A stretch of 48,021 nt of DNA from Elainella saxicola E1 (GTDB lineage Bacteria > Cyanobacteriota > Cyanobacteriia > Elainellales > Elainellaceae), in NCBI GenBank assembly GCA_002796835.1, contig LUGL01000021.1, forward strand, positions 1 through 48,021, in the 5' to 3' direction. The notes beneath the pieces are model-generated. The model saw nothing but the letters and a program-made list of their open reading frames with translations, was not told the origin of the DNA and made no database searches. Below, in pieces: positions 32,110 through 42,047 of this stretch. Position 1 is the stretch's first letter; each line of letters starts with the position of its first letter. The translations under genes were made by a program, and so were the position numbers.

Positions 32110-32271
32110 ACGAGTTTTTACAGCTATTTTCAAATGGGTTCACAGTACGAGTATCTTGCTCGCGGACATAAGCGAGACATTCACACTCAGTTGATGTGGC
32201 TTACTCAATCGATAACTGCTGTAATACCGTCGTGCAAACGTTCTGCTCTAAACTTAGGAGTCATTTCATCA

Positions 32272-33279
32272 ATGTTTTCTGCACTCAACATTAAACCGAT
32301 CGTTCAACTCTATGATCTGCATCCCCCCCTGGATGATTTTCGGGCAGAAGTGCTGCAAGGGCTGAGCCAATCTGAAAAAATCGTTTCACCCAAATTTCTT
32401 TATGACAAGCAGGGAGCCGAATTATTTGATGCCATTTGCACATTAGAAGAATACTATCTGACTCGCACTGAAATGGCGATTTTGCAAACGGCAGCGGCGG
32501 AAATTGCTGAGTTGGTTGGCGACAGTGTCCTGATCGAATTTGGTAGCGGTAGCAGTCAGAAGGTGCGGATTCTGCTCGATGCCATGCCCCAGTTGCCAGC
32601 CTATGTCGCCCTCGATATTTCGAAGCAACACCTTTATGAATCTTGTTTAGATCTGGCCACCGTTTATCCCAACCTGGAAACGATCGCCATTTGTACAGAC
32701 TATACTCAGCCATTGCAGTTGCCAGATATTCCCACCCTGCAGCAGAGCCATAAGGTTGGATTCTTCCCCGGTTCTTCGATCGGCAATTTAGAGCCAGAAG
32801 AGGTGGTTCGCTTCCTCAGAAATGCGGCCAACATTCTCCAACCCCATGGCGGTTTTTTGATCGGGGTTGATCTGAAAAAAGACAAGGCGATTCTGGAACC
32901 TGCTTACGATGACTCCCAGGGAATCTCGGCGGCCTTTGCGCTAAATTTACTCACCCGCATGAACCAAGAATTAGCGGCTGATTTTGATCTGAGCCAGTTT
33001 ACCTATCGGGCTTGCTATAATCCGATCGCAGGCCGAATTGAAATGTATATTGTCAGCCTGTGCGATCAGATCGTTCAGGTGGCAGAGACGAAAATTGCCT
33101 TTCGCGCCGGGGAACAGCTCCGCACCGAGTATTCCTACAAATACAGCATTGCAGAATTTCATGCGCTGGCGGCTCAAGCTGGATTTCAAGCTCGATCGGT
33201 TTGGACCGATCCGCAGCAGTTATTTAGTTTGCATTATTTGCAGCAGACCGAGGCAACTGATAGAGCATTTCTTGAGTAA
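32272..33279 (+). CDS. egtD: L-histidine N-alpha-methyltransferase EgtD
   Basis: S-adenosylmethionine-dependent enzyme that trimethylates histidine to hercynine, the first step of ergothioneine synthesis. 335 residues from the ATG at 32272, chosen because AGGAG (32256-32260) precedes it and the family N-terminus begins there; the frame is open back to 32134. Motifs: PKFLYDKQGAELFDAICTLEEYYLTRTE, LIEFGSGSSQKVRILLDAM (SAM-binding), FFPGSSIGNLEP and GVDLKKDKAILEPAYDD. It lies 162 bp after egtB on the same strand, the usual partner. egtA, egtC and egtE are not in the window. Confidence 0.95.
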   Translation: MFSALNIKPIVQLYDLHPPLDDFRAEVLQGLSQSEKIVSPKFLYDKQGAELFDAICTLEEYYLTRTEMAILQTAAAEIAELVGDSVLIEFGSGSSQKVRILLDAMPQLPAYVALDISKQHLYESCLDLATVYPNLETIAICTDYTQPLQLPDIPTLQQSHKVGFFPGSSIGNLEPEEVVRFLRNAANILQPHGGFLIGVDLKKDKAILEPAYDDSQGISAAFALNLLTRMNQELAADFDLSQFTYRACYNPIAGRIEMYIVSLCDQIVQVAETKIAFRAGEQLRTEYSYKYSIAEFHALAAQAGFQARSVWTDPQQLFSLHYLQQTEATDRAFLE

Positions 33280-33427
33280 CCATCAAGTCAAGCCAGGAGG
33301 ATACAGATTCCGCTCAGGTGCTGAAATACTGCGGGAAGAGGGTTTCCGAGATAGATTTTGACCTTAACAAGGAACTCTAAGTTTATCTGGAGCAATCTAT
33401 CTACCGCAGAGGTCTGGAGAGAGGGTT

Positions 33428-34024
33428 ATGTTGTCTGATTCTGAGTTGATTGAGACTTTTGTGCAGCAATCTATTCAGCGCCAAGAAGTGCTACTTGCTA
33501 ACCCCGCTCTGACGGCCCGACGAGTTTTCAGCAGCAATCAACTTACCACTAAAACAGAAGGGTTGCTTCTCGCCATCAATCTGCTGGAGGAGAACCTGCA
33601 ATTTAGAGTCAAGTCAGGCTCTGTATATTGGGAAGCGATCAATCAGGCCCTCGTTTCCCAACACTTTTTGCTGAAAGGGGAGATCGATCGCCAGGGTTTT
33701 TATCAATATCGGGCGATTAAGCTGCCCCAGGGATATCAAGCAAACTGTACTCATGCCGTTTTGCTGTGGCGGGCTTGGTGGCGATATCAGCAACAAATTA
33801 TCCGAGGCGGCATTCCCCTCGAACTGCTGATTCGCACACGGGATACCTGGTATCCAATCAGAAATGTGGAATGTGGGCGGGGCCTAATTTACATTCAAAC
33901 CTTTGGGAGCGAAATTCAGCTTTGTTCAGATGACTTAGTGGTTTGGCTCAACCGGATTACAGGTAATCCCAATAATTTCTCCGATCGCTTGAGAACAAAT
34001 GTTCATCTACGTCGGGTCGGTTAA
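33428..34024 (+). CDS. Conserved protein of unknown function next to egtD
   Basis: 198 residues, start ATG 33428 with GGAGAGAGGG just upstream, a strong ribosome binding site. No recognisable domain. It has a soluble, mixed alpha/beta composition with an aromatic stretch (LLWRAWWRYQQQIIRGGIPLELLIRTRDTWYPIRNVEC) and no signal peptide or transmembrane segment. It follows egtD by 148 bp on the same strand and precedes the beta-glucosidase by 51 bp, so it may be co-transcribed with either. Function not assigned. Confidence 0.7.
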   Translation: MLSDSELIETFVQQSIQRQEVLLANPALTARRVFSSNQLTTKTEGLLLAINLLEENLQFRVKSGSVYWEAINQALVSQHFLLKGEIDRQGFYQYRAIKLPQGYQANCTHAVLLWRAWWRYQQQIIRGGIPLELLIRTRDTWYPIRNVECGRGLIYIQTFGSEIQLCSDDLVVWLNRITGNPNNFSDRLRTNVHLRRVG

Positions 34025-34075
34025 ACTGCTACAGTCTGAATGATTGATAGTCTGAATGATTGAGTAGAGCGATCG

Positions 34076-35449
34076 ATGCAGCACGACCAATTTCCGGCTG
34101 ATTTTGCTTGGGGAGCAGCCACTGCCGCTTATCAAATTGAAGGGGCAGCCACGCAAGCGGGACGTAAACCCAGCGTTTGGGATAGCTTCAGTGCAACTCC
34201 CGGACGGGTGCTGAATGGCGACACCGGAGCAGTGGCCTGCGATCACTATCACCGCTATAAAGAGGATGTGAAGCTGATGGCGGCGCTTGGCATCAAGCAC
34301 TATCGGTTCAGCATTTCCTGGCCGCGTATCCTTCCCGATGGTCGCGGTGCGGTGAATCAGGCAGGGATTGATTTTTATCAGCAGCTCGTGGACTGTCTGC
34401 TGGCGCATGACATTACGCCCCATGCCACTTTATTTCACTGGGATAGCCCTCAAGCGCTGGAAGATCGCTATGGCTCCTGGCGCAGTCGAGAAATTGCCAA
34501 CGATTTTGCTGAATATGCCAGTGTGGTCGCCAGCCGTTTGGGCGATCGAATCCAGCATTGGATGACGATTAACGAAATTTTTTGCTTCACCCATATTGGC
34601 TATGGGGTAGAACAGGTGCCGCCCCATGCTCCTGGCACTGTTGTGGACAGCCTCAAAGAAGTTTGGCAAACCTCCCACCATGCGCTGCTGGCGCACGGCA
34701 TGGCTTGTCAGGCTATTCGGACTGCTTCTCCAGTCCCCTGTTCGATCGCCCTTGTCGATAATTTTGTGCCAACGCTGCCGATCGCCGAAACGCCAGAACA
34801 CATCGCCGCTGCTCAACAGGCCTTTCATGTCAATGGTACGAATGGAGGCATCGTCGAACCTGCTTTAACAGGAGCTTACAGTCCAGCATTATTAGAACAG
34901 CTTGGTCCGAATGCACCGGATATCGCAGAAGGTGATCTAGCAATCATTCACCAACCGTTAGATGCCTTTGGATTTAATAATTACTCTGGTGTTTACGTTC
35001 GGGCGATCGATCAGGCTCCCGGATATGAATTTATCGACTTTCCCACCAGCTATCCCAAATTACACATGCCCTGGCTATTCTTCACGCCAGACTCAACCTA
35101 CTGGGGCATTCGGCATGTGAGTGAAACCTTGCAGCGTCCTGATTTGCCCATCTACATTACTGAAAATGGTTGCGCCGTAGAAGACAAAATAAACGCCAAT
35201 GGTGAAGTGTTGGATATCGATCGCATTCTTTTCCTGCGTCATTATTTACGATCGGCTCAGCGGGCAATTCAGGAAGGTTATCCACTCAAAGGTTACTTCG
35301 TCTGGAGTTTGATGGATAATTTTGAGTGGGCCTGGGGTTACGATCGGCGATTTGGCATTACCTATGTGGATTATGCCACGCAACAACGAATTCCTAAAGC
35401 CAGTGCTCACTGGTATGCCACCTGTATTCGCGAAAACGCTATTGTGTAA
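34076..35449 (+). CDS. GH1 family beta-glucosidase
   Basis: Retaining glycoside hydrolase of family 1 that hydrolyses beta-glucosides in the cytoplasm. 457 residues, the normal length. FAWGAATAAYQIEGA is the N-terminal GH1 signature. The acid/base Glu167 lies in TINEIF, where the family usually has NEP, and the nucleophile Glu363 in YITENGCA. YFVWSLMDNFEWAWGYDRRFGITYVDY is the conserved C-terminal sugar-binding region. The start is the ATG at 34076. Signal peptide absent. The substitution of Pro after the acid/base Glu by Ile is unusual but does not remove a catalytic residue. Confidence 0.93.
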   Translation: MQHDQFPADFAWGAATAAYQIEGAATQAGRKPSVWDSFSATPGRVLNGDTGAVACDHYHRYKEDVKLMAALGIKHYRFSISWPRILPDGRGAVNQAGIDFYQQLVDCLLAHDITPHATLFHWDSPQALEDRYGSWRSREIANDFAEYASVVASRLGDRIQHWMTINEIFCFTHIGYGVEQVPPHAPGTVVDSLKEVWQTSHHALLAHGMACQAIRTASPVPCSIALVDNFVPTLPIAETPEHIAAAQQAFHVNGTNGGIVEPALTGAYSPALLEQLGPNAPDIAEGDLAIIHQPLDAFGFNNYSGVYVRAIDQAPGYEFIDFPTSYPKLHMPWLFFTPDSTYWGIRHVSETLQRPDLPIYITENGCAVEDKINANGEVLDIDRILFLRHYLRSAQRAIQEGYPLKGYFVWSLMDNFEWAWGYDRRFGITYVDYATQQRIPKASAHWYATCIRENAIV

Positions 35450-35465
35450 GATAGGCGGTTGACCG

Positions 35466-35482
35466 ATTTTGGATTTTGGATT
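35466..35482 (-). repeat. ATTTTGG heptamer repeat (inverse of the putA linker repeat)
   Basis: Two tandem ATTTTGG units plus ATT, the reverse complement of the CCAAAAT array at 28567-28587. It lies directly after the beta-glucosidase stop. Confidence 0.65.
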
Positions 35483-35546
35483 AGCGGAGTTGTATAGGAA
35501 CGGTTTGATGCTGCTAGCGCTATGGCAACCGAAAACTAAAGGGATA

Positions 35547-38500
35547 TTACTCTACCAGGGTTTGGGTAATGTCAATAATATGATCGAGCTGAAAGTTATA
35601 GACGAGATGGCGCAAGGAATCGGCAATTGATTGGTACTGATTGGGAACCTGGTCAACGATCTGCAAAATCATCTCTTCGTCAGCAATTTGAGCCGCCAAA
35701 TGTAACTGTTCAACCAGATCAAATGGCAAGGAACGCAATTGCTCAGCAGTTAGAGTTTCTGTTAAAGGCTGAGAACTAATGGGACTGCTGGAGAGGAGAG
35801 AATTGCCTTCGTCATAAATGTACTTGACATCCAAATAATGAGCGATCTTCTCTAGCAATGTCTGTGAATTAACTGGTTTATGCACAAAGTCATCACAACC
35901 GGCAGCCAAAATAGTGACTCGGTCTTCTTCAAAGGCACTGGCAGTTAACGCCACAATGACTGGATTTGGTCCAGGTGTGTCCAGCGTTTTGATTTCAGCC
36001 CGAATTGTCTGGGTTGCTTCATAACCATCCATGATTGGCATGCGAATATCCATCCAAATCAGATGGGGGTGCCATTCTCGCCAAAGGTCGATCGCCTCTT
36101 GACCATTTCTAGCTTCCCGCACACTAAATCCGATGATTTCCAGCAAATCAATCAAAAGCTGTCGATTGGCCCAGTTATCTTCTACAACGAGGATGCGGTA
36201 TTGGGGTTGACCAGGTGCCAGACCGACGATACGTCGATTGGGGCGGATTGATTCTAAACTGACCTCTGTAACAGACTGAGCCTGAATTGAGAATCGGAAA
36301 GTACTGCCCCTACCCAGGTTGCTTTCAACGGTTAAGTCACCTCCCATAATCCGCACAAATTGACGGCTGATCGGTAACCCTAACCCAGTGCCTTCTTGAG
36401 ACTTACGCCCGCTCTCAGTTTGCACAAATGGGGAAAACAGCAGTTCAAAATCTGCGGCATCAATGCCTAATCCAGTATCCTGGACTTCAAACAGGAGCGG
36501 CATCAGGTCGGCTGTTGCAGTAGCAGAATTAGCTTCGGCATCTTCAACGAGGTGTCCTACCGGTTCAGCCTGAGACTGGAGCAAAACCCGCAGGGTAATC
36601 TGGCCAACCTTCGTAAATTTAATTCCATTGCTGAGTAGATTGATCAAGACCTGGCGCAGCTTGCTTTCATCGGTGCAAATAAACTGAGGAATGTTAGTAG
36701 CTCGATCGACCCTCAGCTCTAAGTCCTTTGATGCCGCCTTTAACTGAAACATCTCTTCGACACTTCTCAGCATGTGATGAAGATCGAAAGGTGCCGGATT
36801 TAAGGTAGTACGGCCTGCCTCAATTTTAGACATTTCTAAAATGTCATTAATTAAGGTCAAGAGATGTTCACCATTACGGTTAATGATGTTCAATTGCTGC
36901 TGTTGCTCTAGATTCAAGAGCGGATCCCGTGCCATCAGCTGGCTGAAGCCAAGGATCGCATTTAAGGGGGTCCGTAATTCATGGCTCATGCTGGCTAGAA
37001 AAGCACTTTTGGCTTTATTTGCCGTTTCTGCCGCTTCTTTGGCTTGGCGCAGTTCTGCCGTTCGCGCTTCAACCCGATTTTCTAGATCCAGATTGGCCTG
37101 CTGAAGGGCCTGCCCCAGTTGTTTGCGATCGGTAATATCCTGCGCTGCCCCAATGATTTGAGTCACTCTGCCGATCGCCTCTCGTTTGAAAACAGTATTT
37201 CGGCTAGAGAACCAGCGCCAGCTGCCATCTGCATGCCGAAGCCGCAGTTCCAGTTCCAAGATTTTGCCATCTGCCGTGTTGGCCATTTGCTGTAAGAGCT
37301 TTTCGCAGCTGGCGAGATCCTCTGGGTGGAGTAACCTGGAGATATCCTGGTAGGACGTGAACGTTAAAGGTTGATCTGCCAGCAACGGTGCTTCACTGTA
37401 ACCCATTATTTCGGATAAATCTCGGTTGGTGTAAAGGATGTGGCCGTTGATCAGATCGTAGATATAAAGAATATTGGGAATGCTGTCTGCAATCCGTTGA
37501 GCCAATTGCTGGCTCTCTTGCAGCGCAAATTCTGTTTGCTTGAGATTGGTAATATTGAAAGCAGTGCCAACGATGCGATGAATCTTACCAGTCTCACCCC
37601 TTAACGGATTCAGCGTCGTTAAATACCAGCTCTCACTTCCCTGCAAGATTTGGCATTCTTCGCGTGAAATGGTGGTGCCTGCTGCAAGACAGTCCTGGAA
37701 GAAGGTCCAATTTTTTTGAGCCTGGGCGTCGTCAGGGATGAGATCTGCGAGCAACTTTCCCTGAACGGCTGCGTTAATCTGTCCAATCTCTTGCTGATGA
37801 GCTGGATTGGAACCCACAAAGCGGAAGTTACCATCCTCTAGCACATCAAACACAAAAATTGGATATCCCACCCCTTCATAAATGCTGCGGAGAAATTGTT
37901 CACTGTCCTGTAAGGCTGCCTGAGCTTTCAGCAGTTCTTCGGTGCGACTGGCCACACGCTGCTCCAGCTCTTGATTCAGTTGACGAATTTCTGCTTCCAG
38001 GTTTTTGCGATCGGTAATCGACATCGAGGAGCCAATCACCTGATAAACAACCCCATCTGCATCGACCAGTGGCATCAAGCGGGTCAGCCACCAGTTCTCC
38101 CGGCCATTCATGCTCGTTTTTTCTTCAAATTCCAGCGGCAGTCCAGTTTTAAAACAGTGCCGATAGCGCGATTGAAGTTCCTGAATGTGATCGAGCGGCA
38201 ACACGTGAGCCATTTCGGTCAATTTACGGCCCAGAATGGTACGCCTCGCAACGCCAAATAGCTGCTCACAGGTAGAGTTGGCATCGACATGTAAGAAATC
38301 TCCGTCCTCTGTCGGCTGAACAACAAAAATATTGCATCCGACGCCATCATAAATCGTTTGCAAAAAGTTCTCGCGATCGTACAGTATCGCTTCTAATCGC
38401 TTGCGATCGCTAATATCCCGCACTAAAATCAGCACTTCCTGATCCGTTAGGGGAGCAATGCGAATCTCCTCATGAGCCAGTTGCCCAAATTTCTTGATTT

Positions 38501-40052
38501 GATGCTCATAAACCTGCAGTTGCCCGGTTTGAATGGCTTGCTGCACATGGCTTAACTGCTGATCTAACAAATCAGGAGGCAACACTTCTGACAAATGGTG
38601 TTGAACCGTGAGAAATTGATTGTTGTCCTGTTTTGGCGAAATGCAATCTACACAAGCACCATTGTCTTGAACCCGCATGATCAGATCGGGCATCGCGTTA
38701 ATAATGGCCCGGTTTCGAGCTTCGCTACAACGTAGTTCCTCTTCTGCTAGCTTGCGGGCGGTGATGTCTTGACCCATGGCCTGCATCTCCAGCAAATGAT
38801 TGCTCGTGTCATAAATGGCTTGAATGTTCCAGAGCTGCCAGTGCACCGAACCATTGGGCAAAACAACACGATATTCACAGGCAATGACTTGATTTTTTGG
38901 ACTGAAGCTAGCCAAAGCCGTGGCGATCACCTGCCTATCCTCAGGCAAAACCACTGGCAGAAAAGATTGACCAATCAACGTCTGGCGGGTCTGGCTGAAA
39001 TACCGACAGTAGGCTTCATTGACAAAAGTTAGAGTTCCATCCGGCAAAAATCGGCAAATCAGTTCGGTCTGATGATCAACAATTTCCCAATAGCGCATTT
39101 CGCTAGCTTTGAGAGCGGCTTCTGCCTGTTTGCGGGCAGTAATGTTGTATCCCTCCCCTAATACCTGATAAAGGTTGCCTTGTTCATCAAACAAAGGTTT
39201 AAGCACAGCATCGCAAATCAAAACTTCCCCGGTTCGGATCCGCAACTCAACTTCAAGTTGAACCACTTCCCCCTGCCTGACCTGTTGAAATGCTTGTTGA
39301 AACTGCGCTTGAGCTTGAGGTAGACCTGCTAACCAGGCTGTCTCCCAAACAAAACGGTTGACAACTTGCTGATGCTGTAGGCCAATTACCTCTAAAGCGG
39401 TTTGATTCACTTGAACCAGCCGTCCGGCAGGGGTAAAAATCCCAATCAGCTGACGCGTCGCATTAAAGATAGTGAGATAGAAATCTCCAGACGTTGGCTT
39501 TATATCGGGCAGGCATGTTTCCGAGTCTTGTACTTTGGGGCAAACTGAAGAGTGCTGTAATCGATCGATCGCCAGAACTGCCTGATCCACCAAAAAGTGA
39601 ATCAGCTGAACTTGCTGCATGGATAATGTTTGGGCTGCACTTTCCCAATAGAGCAACTGCGGCGAATCATTGAGAGAGCAGAACGGCAAACAGCCGAGGT
39701 GGAAAATGTCTGAGGGGTAATGCTGTAAATAAGGGTCTGCGGCAAAGCGTTTTTTCTGCGCTGTGGGGAGGAGTCTGAACGGGTGCTGGGTTTGAGCAAC
39801 CTGATTCAATACCATGAAGGGAACTTCGGTTGCCTGCAGGGTCGTTGGTTGAGGAGAAAAACAAATCTGGTAGGGCGATCGCTGACCAAAAGCAACGAGT
39901 TGCCATTCCTGTCCAATCGATCTGACTAGTAACACCCGACTGACATTCGTTTGCTGCAACATTAAGCGGATTAAACAATCGACGATCCCCTCTCGCCGTG
40001 TTTCTCGGGCAATTGCTTTAGCCACGCGCGTCAATAATGCAATGTTCGACAT
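35547..40052 (-). CDS. Hybrid sensor histidine kinase with GAF, six PAS domains and a receiver domain
   Basis: Large cytoplasmic multi-input sensor kinase, 1501 residues. Order: GAF-like domain (about 1-165), PAS domains starting near residues 190, 317, 445, 559, 716 and 847, with coiled coils before the fifth (NLEAEIRQLNQELEQRVASRTEEL) and after the sixth (QANLDLENRVEARTAEL), HisKA with phospho-His1024 in SMSHELRTPLNAIL, HATPase_c with INLLSNGIKF, DTGLGI and GTGLGLPIS, and a receiver with phospho-Asp1335 in LIWMDIRMP and the Lys in VHKPV. A C-terminal helical tail of about 100 residues follows. No transmembrane segment is seen. It is divergent from the REC-kinase gene at 40562. Input signals are unknown; PAS domains could bind haem, flavin or small ligands. 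Confidence 0.92.
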   Translation of the reverse strand: MSNIALLTRVAKAIARETRREGIVDCLIRLMLQQTNVSRVLLVRSIGQEWQLVAFGQRSPYQICFSPQPTTLQATEVPFMVLNQVAQTQHPFRLLPTAQKKRFAADPYLQHYPSDIFHLGCLPFCSLNDSPQLLYWESAAQTLSMQQVQLIHFLVDQAVLAIDRLQHSSVCPKVQDSETCLPDIKPTSGDFYLTIFNATRQLIGIFTPAGRLVQVNQTALEVIGLQHQQVVNRFVWETAWLAGLPQAQAQFQQAFQQVRQGEVVQLEVELRIRTGEVLICDAVLKPLFDEQGNLYQVLGEGYNITARKQAEAALKASEMRYWEIVDHQTELICRFLPDGTLTFVNEAYCRYFSQTRQTLIGQSFLPVVLPEDRQVIATALASFSPKNQVIACEYRVVLPNGSVHWQLWNIQAIYDTSNHLLEMQAMGQDITARKLAEEELRCSEARNRAIINAMPDLIMRVQDNGACVDCISPKQDNNQFLTVQHHLSEVLPPDLLDQQLSHVQQAIQTGQLQVYEHQIKKFGQLAHEEIRIAPLTDQEVLILVRDISDRKRLEAILYDRENFLQTIYDGVGCNIFVVQPTEDGDFLHVDANSTCEQLFGVARRTILGRKLTEMAHVLPLDHIQELQSRYRHCFKTGLPLEFEEKTSMNGRENWWLTRLMPLVDADGVVYQVIGSSMSITDRKNLEAEIRQLNQELEQRVASRTEELLKAQAALQDSEQFLRSIYEGVGYPIFVFDVLEDGNFRFVGSNPAHQQEIGQINAAVQGKLLADLIPDDAQAQKNWTFFQDCLAAGTTISREECQILQGSESWYLTTLNPLRGETGKIHRIVGTAFNITNLKQTEFALQESQQLAQRIADSIPNILYIYDLINGHILYTNRDLSEIMGYSEAPLLADQPLTFTSYQDISRLLHPEDLASCEKLLQQMANTADGKILELELRLRHADGSWRWFSSRNTVFKREAIGRVTQIIGAAQDITDRKQLGQALQQANLDLENRVEARTAELRQAKEAAETANKAKSAFLASMSHELRTPLNAILGFSQLMARDPLLNLEQQQQLNIINRNGEHLLTLINDILEMSKIEAGRTTLNPAPFDLHHMLRSVEEMFQLKAASKDLELRVDRATNIPQFICTDESKLRQVLINLLSNGIKFTKVGQITLRVLLQSQAEPVGHLVEDAEANSATATADLMPLLFEVQDTGLGIDAADFELLFSPFVQTESGRKSQEGTGLGLPISRQFVRIMGGDLTVESNLGRGSTFRFSIQAQSVTEVSLESIRPNRRIVGLAPGQPQYRILVVEDNWANRQLLIDLLEIIGFSVREARNGQEAIDLWREWHPHLIWMDIRMPIMDGYEATQTIRAEIKTLDTPGPNPVIVALTASAFEEDRVTILAAGCDDFVHKPVNSQTLLEKIAHYLDVKYIYDEGNSLLSSSPISSQPLTETLTAEQLRSLPFDLVEQLHLAAQIADEEMILQIVDQVPNQYQSIADSLRHLVYNFQLDHIIDITQTLVE

Positions 40053-40561
40053 GCCTTGCGATCCTCGATTTTGCTGCTTCTCAATACACTAGAGAACCAT
40101 TCTCCTCTTTTCAGAAGCTTGAACTTAGAACAGAACCCATCTATGAATTATGAGAATCAGTCCGCGCAAAATCTGTGATAGATTAACTCTCTCTGAGGAC
40201 TTCCGTCACCCGGTTGGATGTTTCGGGGCTTCATAGCTTTGCCTATGATGAAAAAATACATAATGCAATCCAATATAGCAATCTGCCAGATGACAGCCAT
40301 TTTCAGTACAAGCCCAGTACCAGAAAATTTCATTCTGCTGTACGGTTAGCTTTGGAGGAATGACCCTCATTACCTTCGGTTACTCCCTGTTTCACCCTGC
40401 TCAATTCAGCCCCAAAGAGCTTAAAGACAAACACTCATTGAATCCAGCCCGTTCTCAGTTTTGATGCCAAAAACAAGGCAAACAATGTAACTTATTTGTA
40501 ACAATTAACGACTTGCAATTTGCTAGAAATGGTGATCTCTGCTGATGGCTGCAATCAAAAT
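40053..40561. other. 509-bp divergent intergenic region
   Basis: Carries the promoters of the giant hybrid kinase (minus) and the REC-kinase (plus). It is AT-rich, with no open frame of note, no tandem repeat and no strong hairpin. The frame of the REC-kinase is open back to 40520 (TTG) and an ATG at 40529 is an alternative start. Confidence 0.5.
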
Positions 40562-41833
40562 ATGGTGACAAGAGCAAACATTCTGGTGATCGATGATAAG
40601 CCAGACAATTTACGATTACTATCTAACATCCTCATTATTGAGGGATATAAAGTCCGAAAAGTTCTAAATGGTCGGTTGGCGATAGATGCAGCCCAGTTAG
40701 ATCCCCCCGATCTAATTTTGTTAGACATTATGATGCCAGCCCCTGATGGGTATGAGGTTTGCCAAACTTTAAAAGAAAACCCCAAAACAAAAGATATCCC
40801 AATTATTTTTCTGAGTGCGCTGGATACATTAGCAGACAAAGTTAAAGCCCTGTCTGTCGGTGGGGTAGACTTTATTACCAAGCCCTTCCAACAGGAAGAA
40901 GTGCTCGCTCGTGTCAAAACCCATCTCCAAATCCGCCGATTAAACCAATCTTTACAAAATCAAAATCAGCAGCTAGAGCAGGAAATTCAGCGGCGTCAAC
41001 AGGTTGAAGCAGAACTACAAAAAACGTTGCAAGAGCTGCAGGCAACCCAGGCCCAAATTGTCGTTAAAGAAAAATTGGCATCTCTGGGAGCTTTGATGGC
41101 TGGGATTGCCCATGAGCTACGGAACCCACTCAATTTTGTCAACAACTATGCCGAAGGCTCTGTTGAATTACTCGAAGAAATAGCAGAGCGCATTGATAAT
41201 GCTGAGCACCTGCCCCCTGAACTCTTGACATTTCTGCAAGAGATATTGGAAGAGGTTCGCGGGAATGCCGTTGCAATTCACCAACATGGTCAACGAGCAG
41301 AGCGGATTATTCGCAACATGATGCAACATTGCCAGACTAGCCAGGGCGATTGGCAAAAGTTGGACTTGAATAGTTTGCTATCAGAAGCGATCGATCTAGC
41401 CTATCACAGCCGTCGGGCTCAATCTCATGACTTCAATGTGACGGTTCAGTGTCACTATGACCCAGCATTACCGATGATCGAAGGGTCCCCCAGCGATTTG
41501 AGTCGGGCCTTCATTAACTTAATTGATAACGCTTTCTACGCAGTTTACAAACAGCAACAGCGATCTGACGACACCTTTGTCCCAACGATATGGGTGGAAA
41601 CTCGTCAGCAAGACCGCCTGATTGAAGCTCGAATTCGTGACAACGGAACGGGCATCACGCCAGAAAACCAGGCAAAGATCTTTGATCCCTTTTTTACAAC
41701 AAAGGCCAATGAAGGAACGGGGCTGGGATTATCGATTACCCACGATATTTTAGTCGAGCAACATCATGGCACCCTGACGGTACAATCCCAAGTCAATATT
41801 TCTACTGAGTTCATTGTCACCTTGCCTACGTAA
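40562..41833 (+). CDS. Response regulator / histidine kinase (REC-HisKA-HATPase)
   Basis: Signalling protein, about 423 residues from the ATG at 40562 (frame open from 40520). The N-terminal receiver has ILVIDDKPDNLRLL, phospho-Asp in LILLDIMMP and the Lys in FITKPF. A coiled coil of about 60 residues (LNQSLQNQNQQLEQEIQRRQQVEAELQKTLQELQATQ) links to HisKA with phospho-His in GIAHELRNPLNFVNN, then HATPase_c with NLIDNAFYA, DNGTGI and GTGLGLSI. It could be phosphorylated by the upstream hybrid kinase, and then act on the c-di-GMP proteins downstream. The relay order is inference from gene order. Confidence 0.9.
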   Translation: MVTRANILVIDDKPDNLRLLSNILIIEGYKVRKVLNGRLAIDAAQLDPPDLILLDIMMPAPDGYEVCQTLKENPKTKDIPIIFLSALDTLADKVKALSVGGVDFITKPFQQEEVLARVKTHLQIRRLNQSLQNQNQQLEQEIQRRQQVEAELQKTLQELQATQAQIVVKEKLASLGALMAGIAHELRNPLNFVNNYAEGSVELLEEIAERIDNAEHLPPELLTFLQEILEEVRGNAVAIHQHGQRAERIIRNMMQHCQTSQGDWQKLDLNSLLSEAIDLAYHSRRAQSHDFNVTVQCHYDPALPMIEGSPSDLSRAFINLIDNAFYAVYKQQQRSDDTFVPTIWVETRQQDRLIEARIRDNGTGITPENQAKIFDPFFTTKANEGTGLGLSITHDILVEQHHGTLTVQSQVNISTEFIVTLPT

Positions 41834-42047
41834 GATCCATGTTTTCCCCAGTGCGGTCACGGTTTGAAAGGTATATATCTATATCCTTGAGGCTCAAGCC
41901 TTAAGGTCCAGCGGGCAATCTATAACAATTTCTTGTTGACGGGTGCCTACCTGTTCGCCTCGGTGCATTTGAAAACATCCATCCGACTGGATAGCTCAAT
42001 CAATAGCTCGATCAACAAGCTTCCATCGTTTCAATCGCAAAGTTCGT

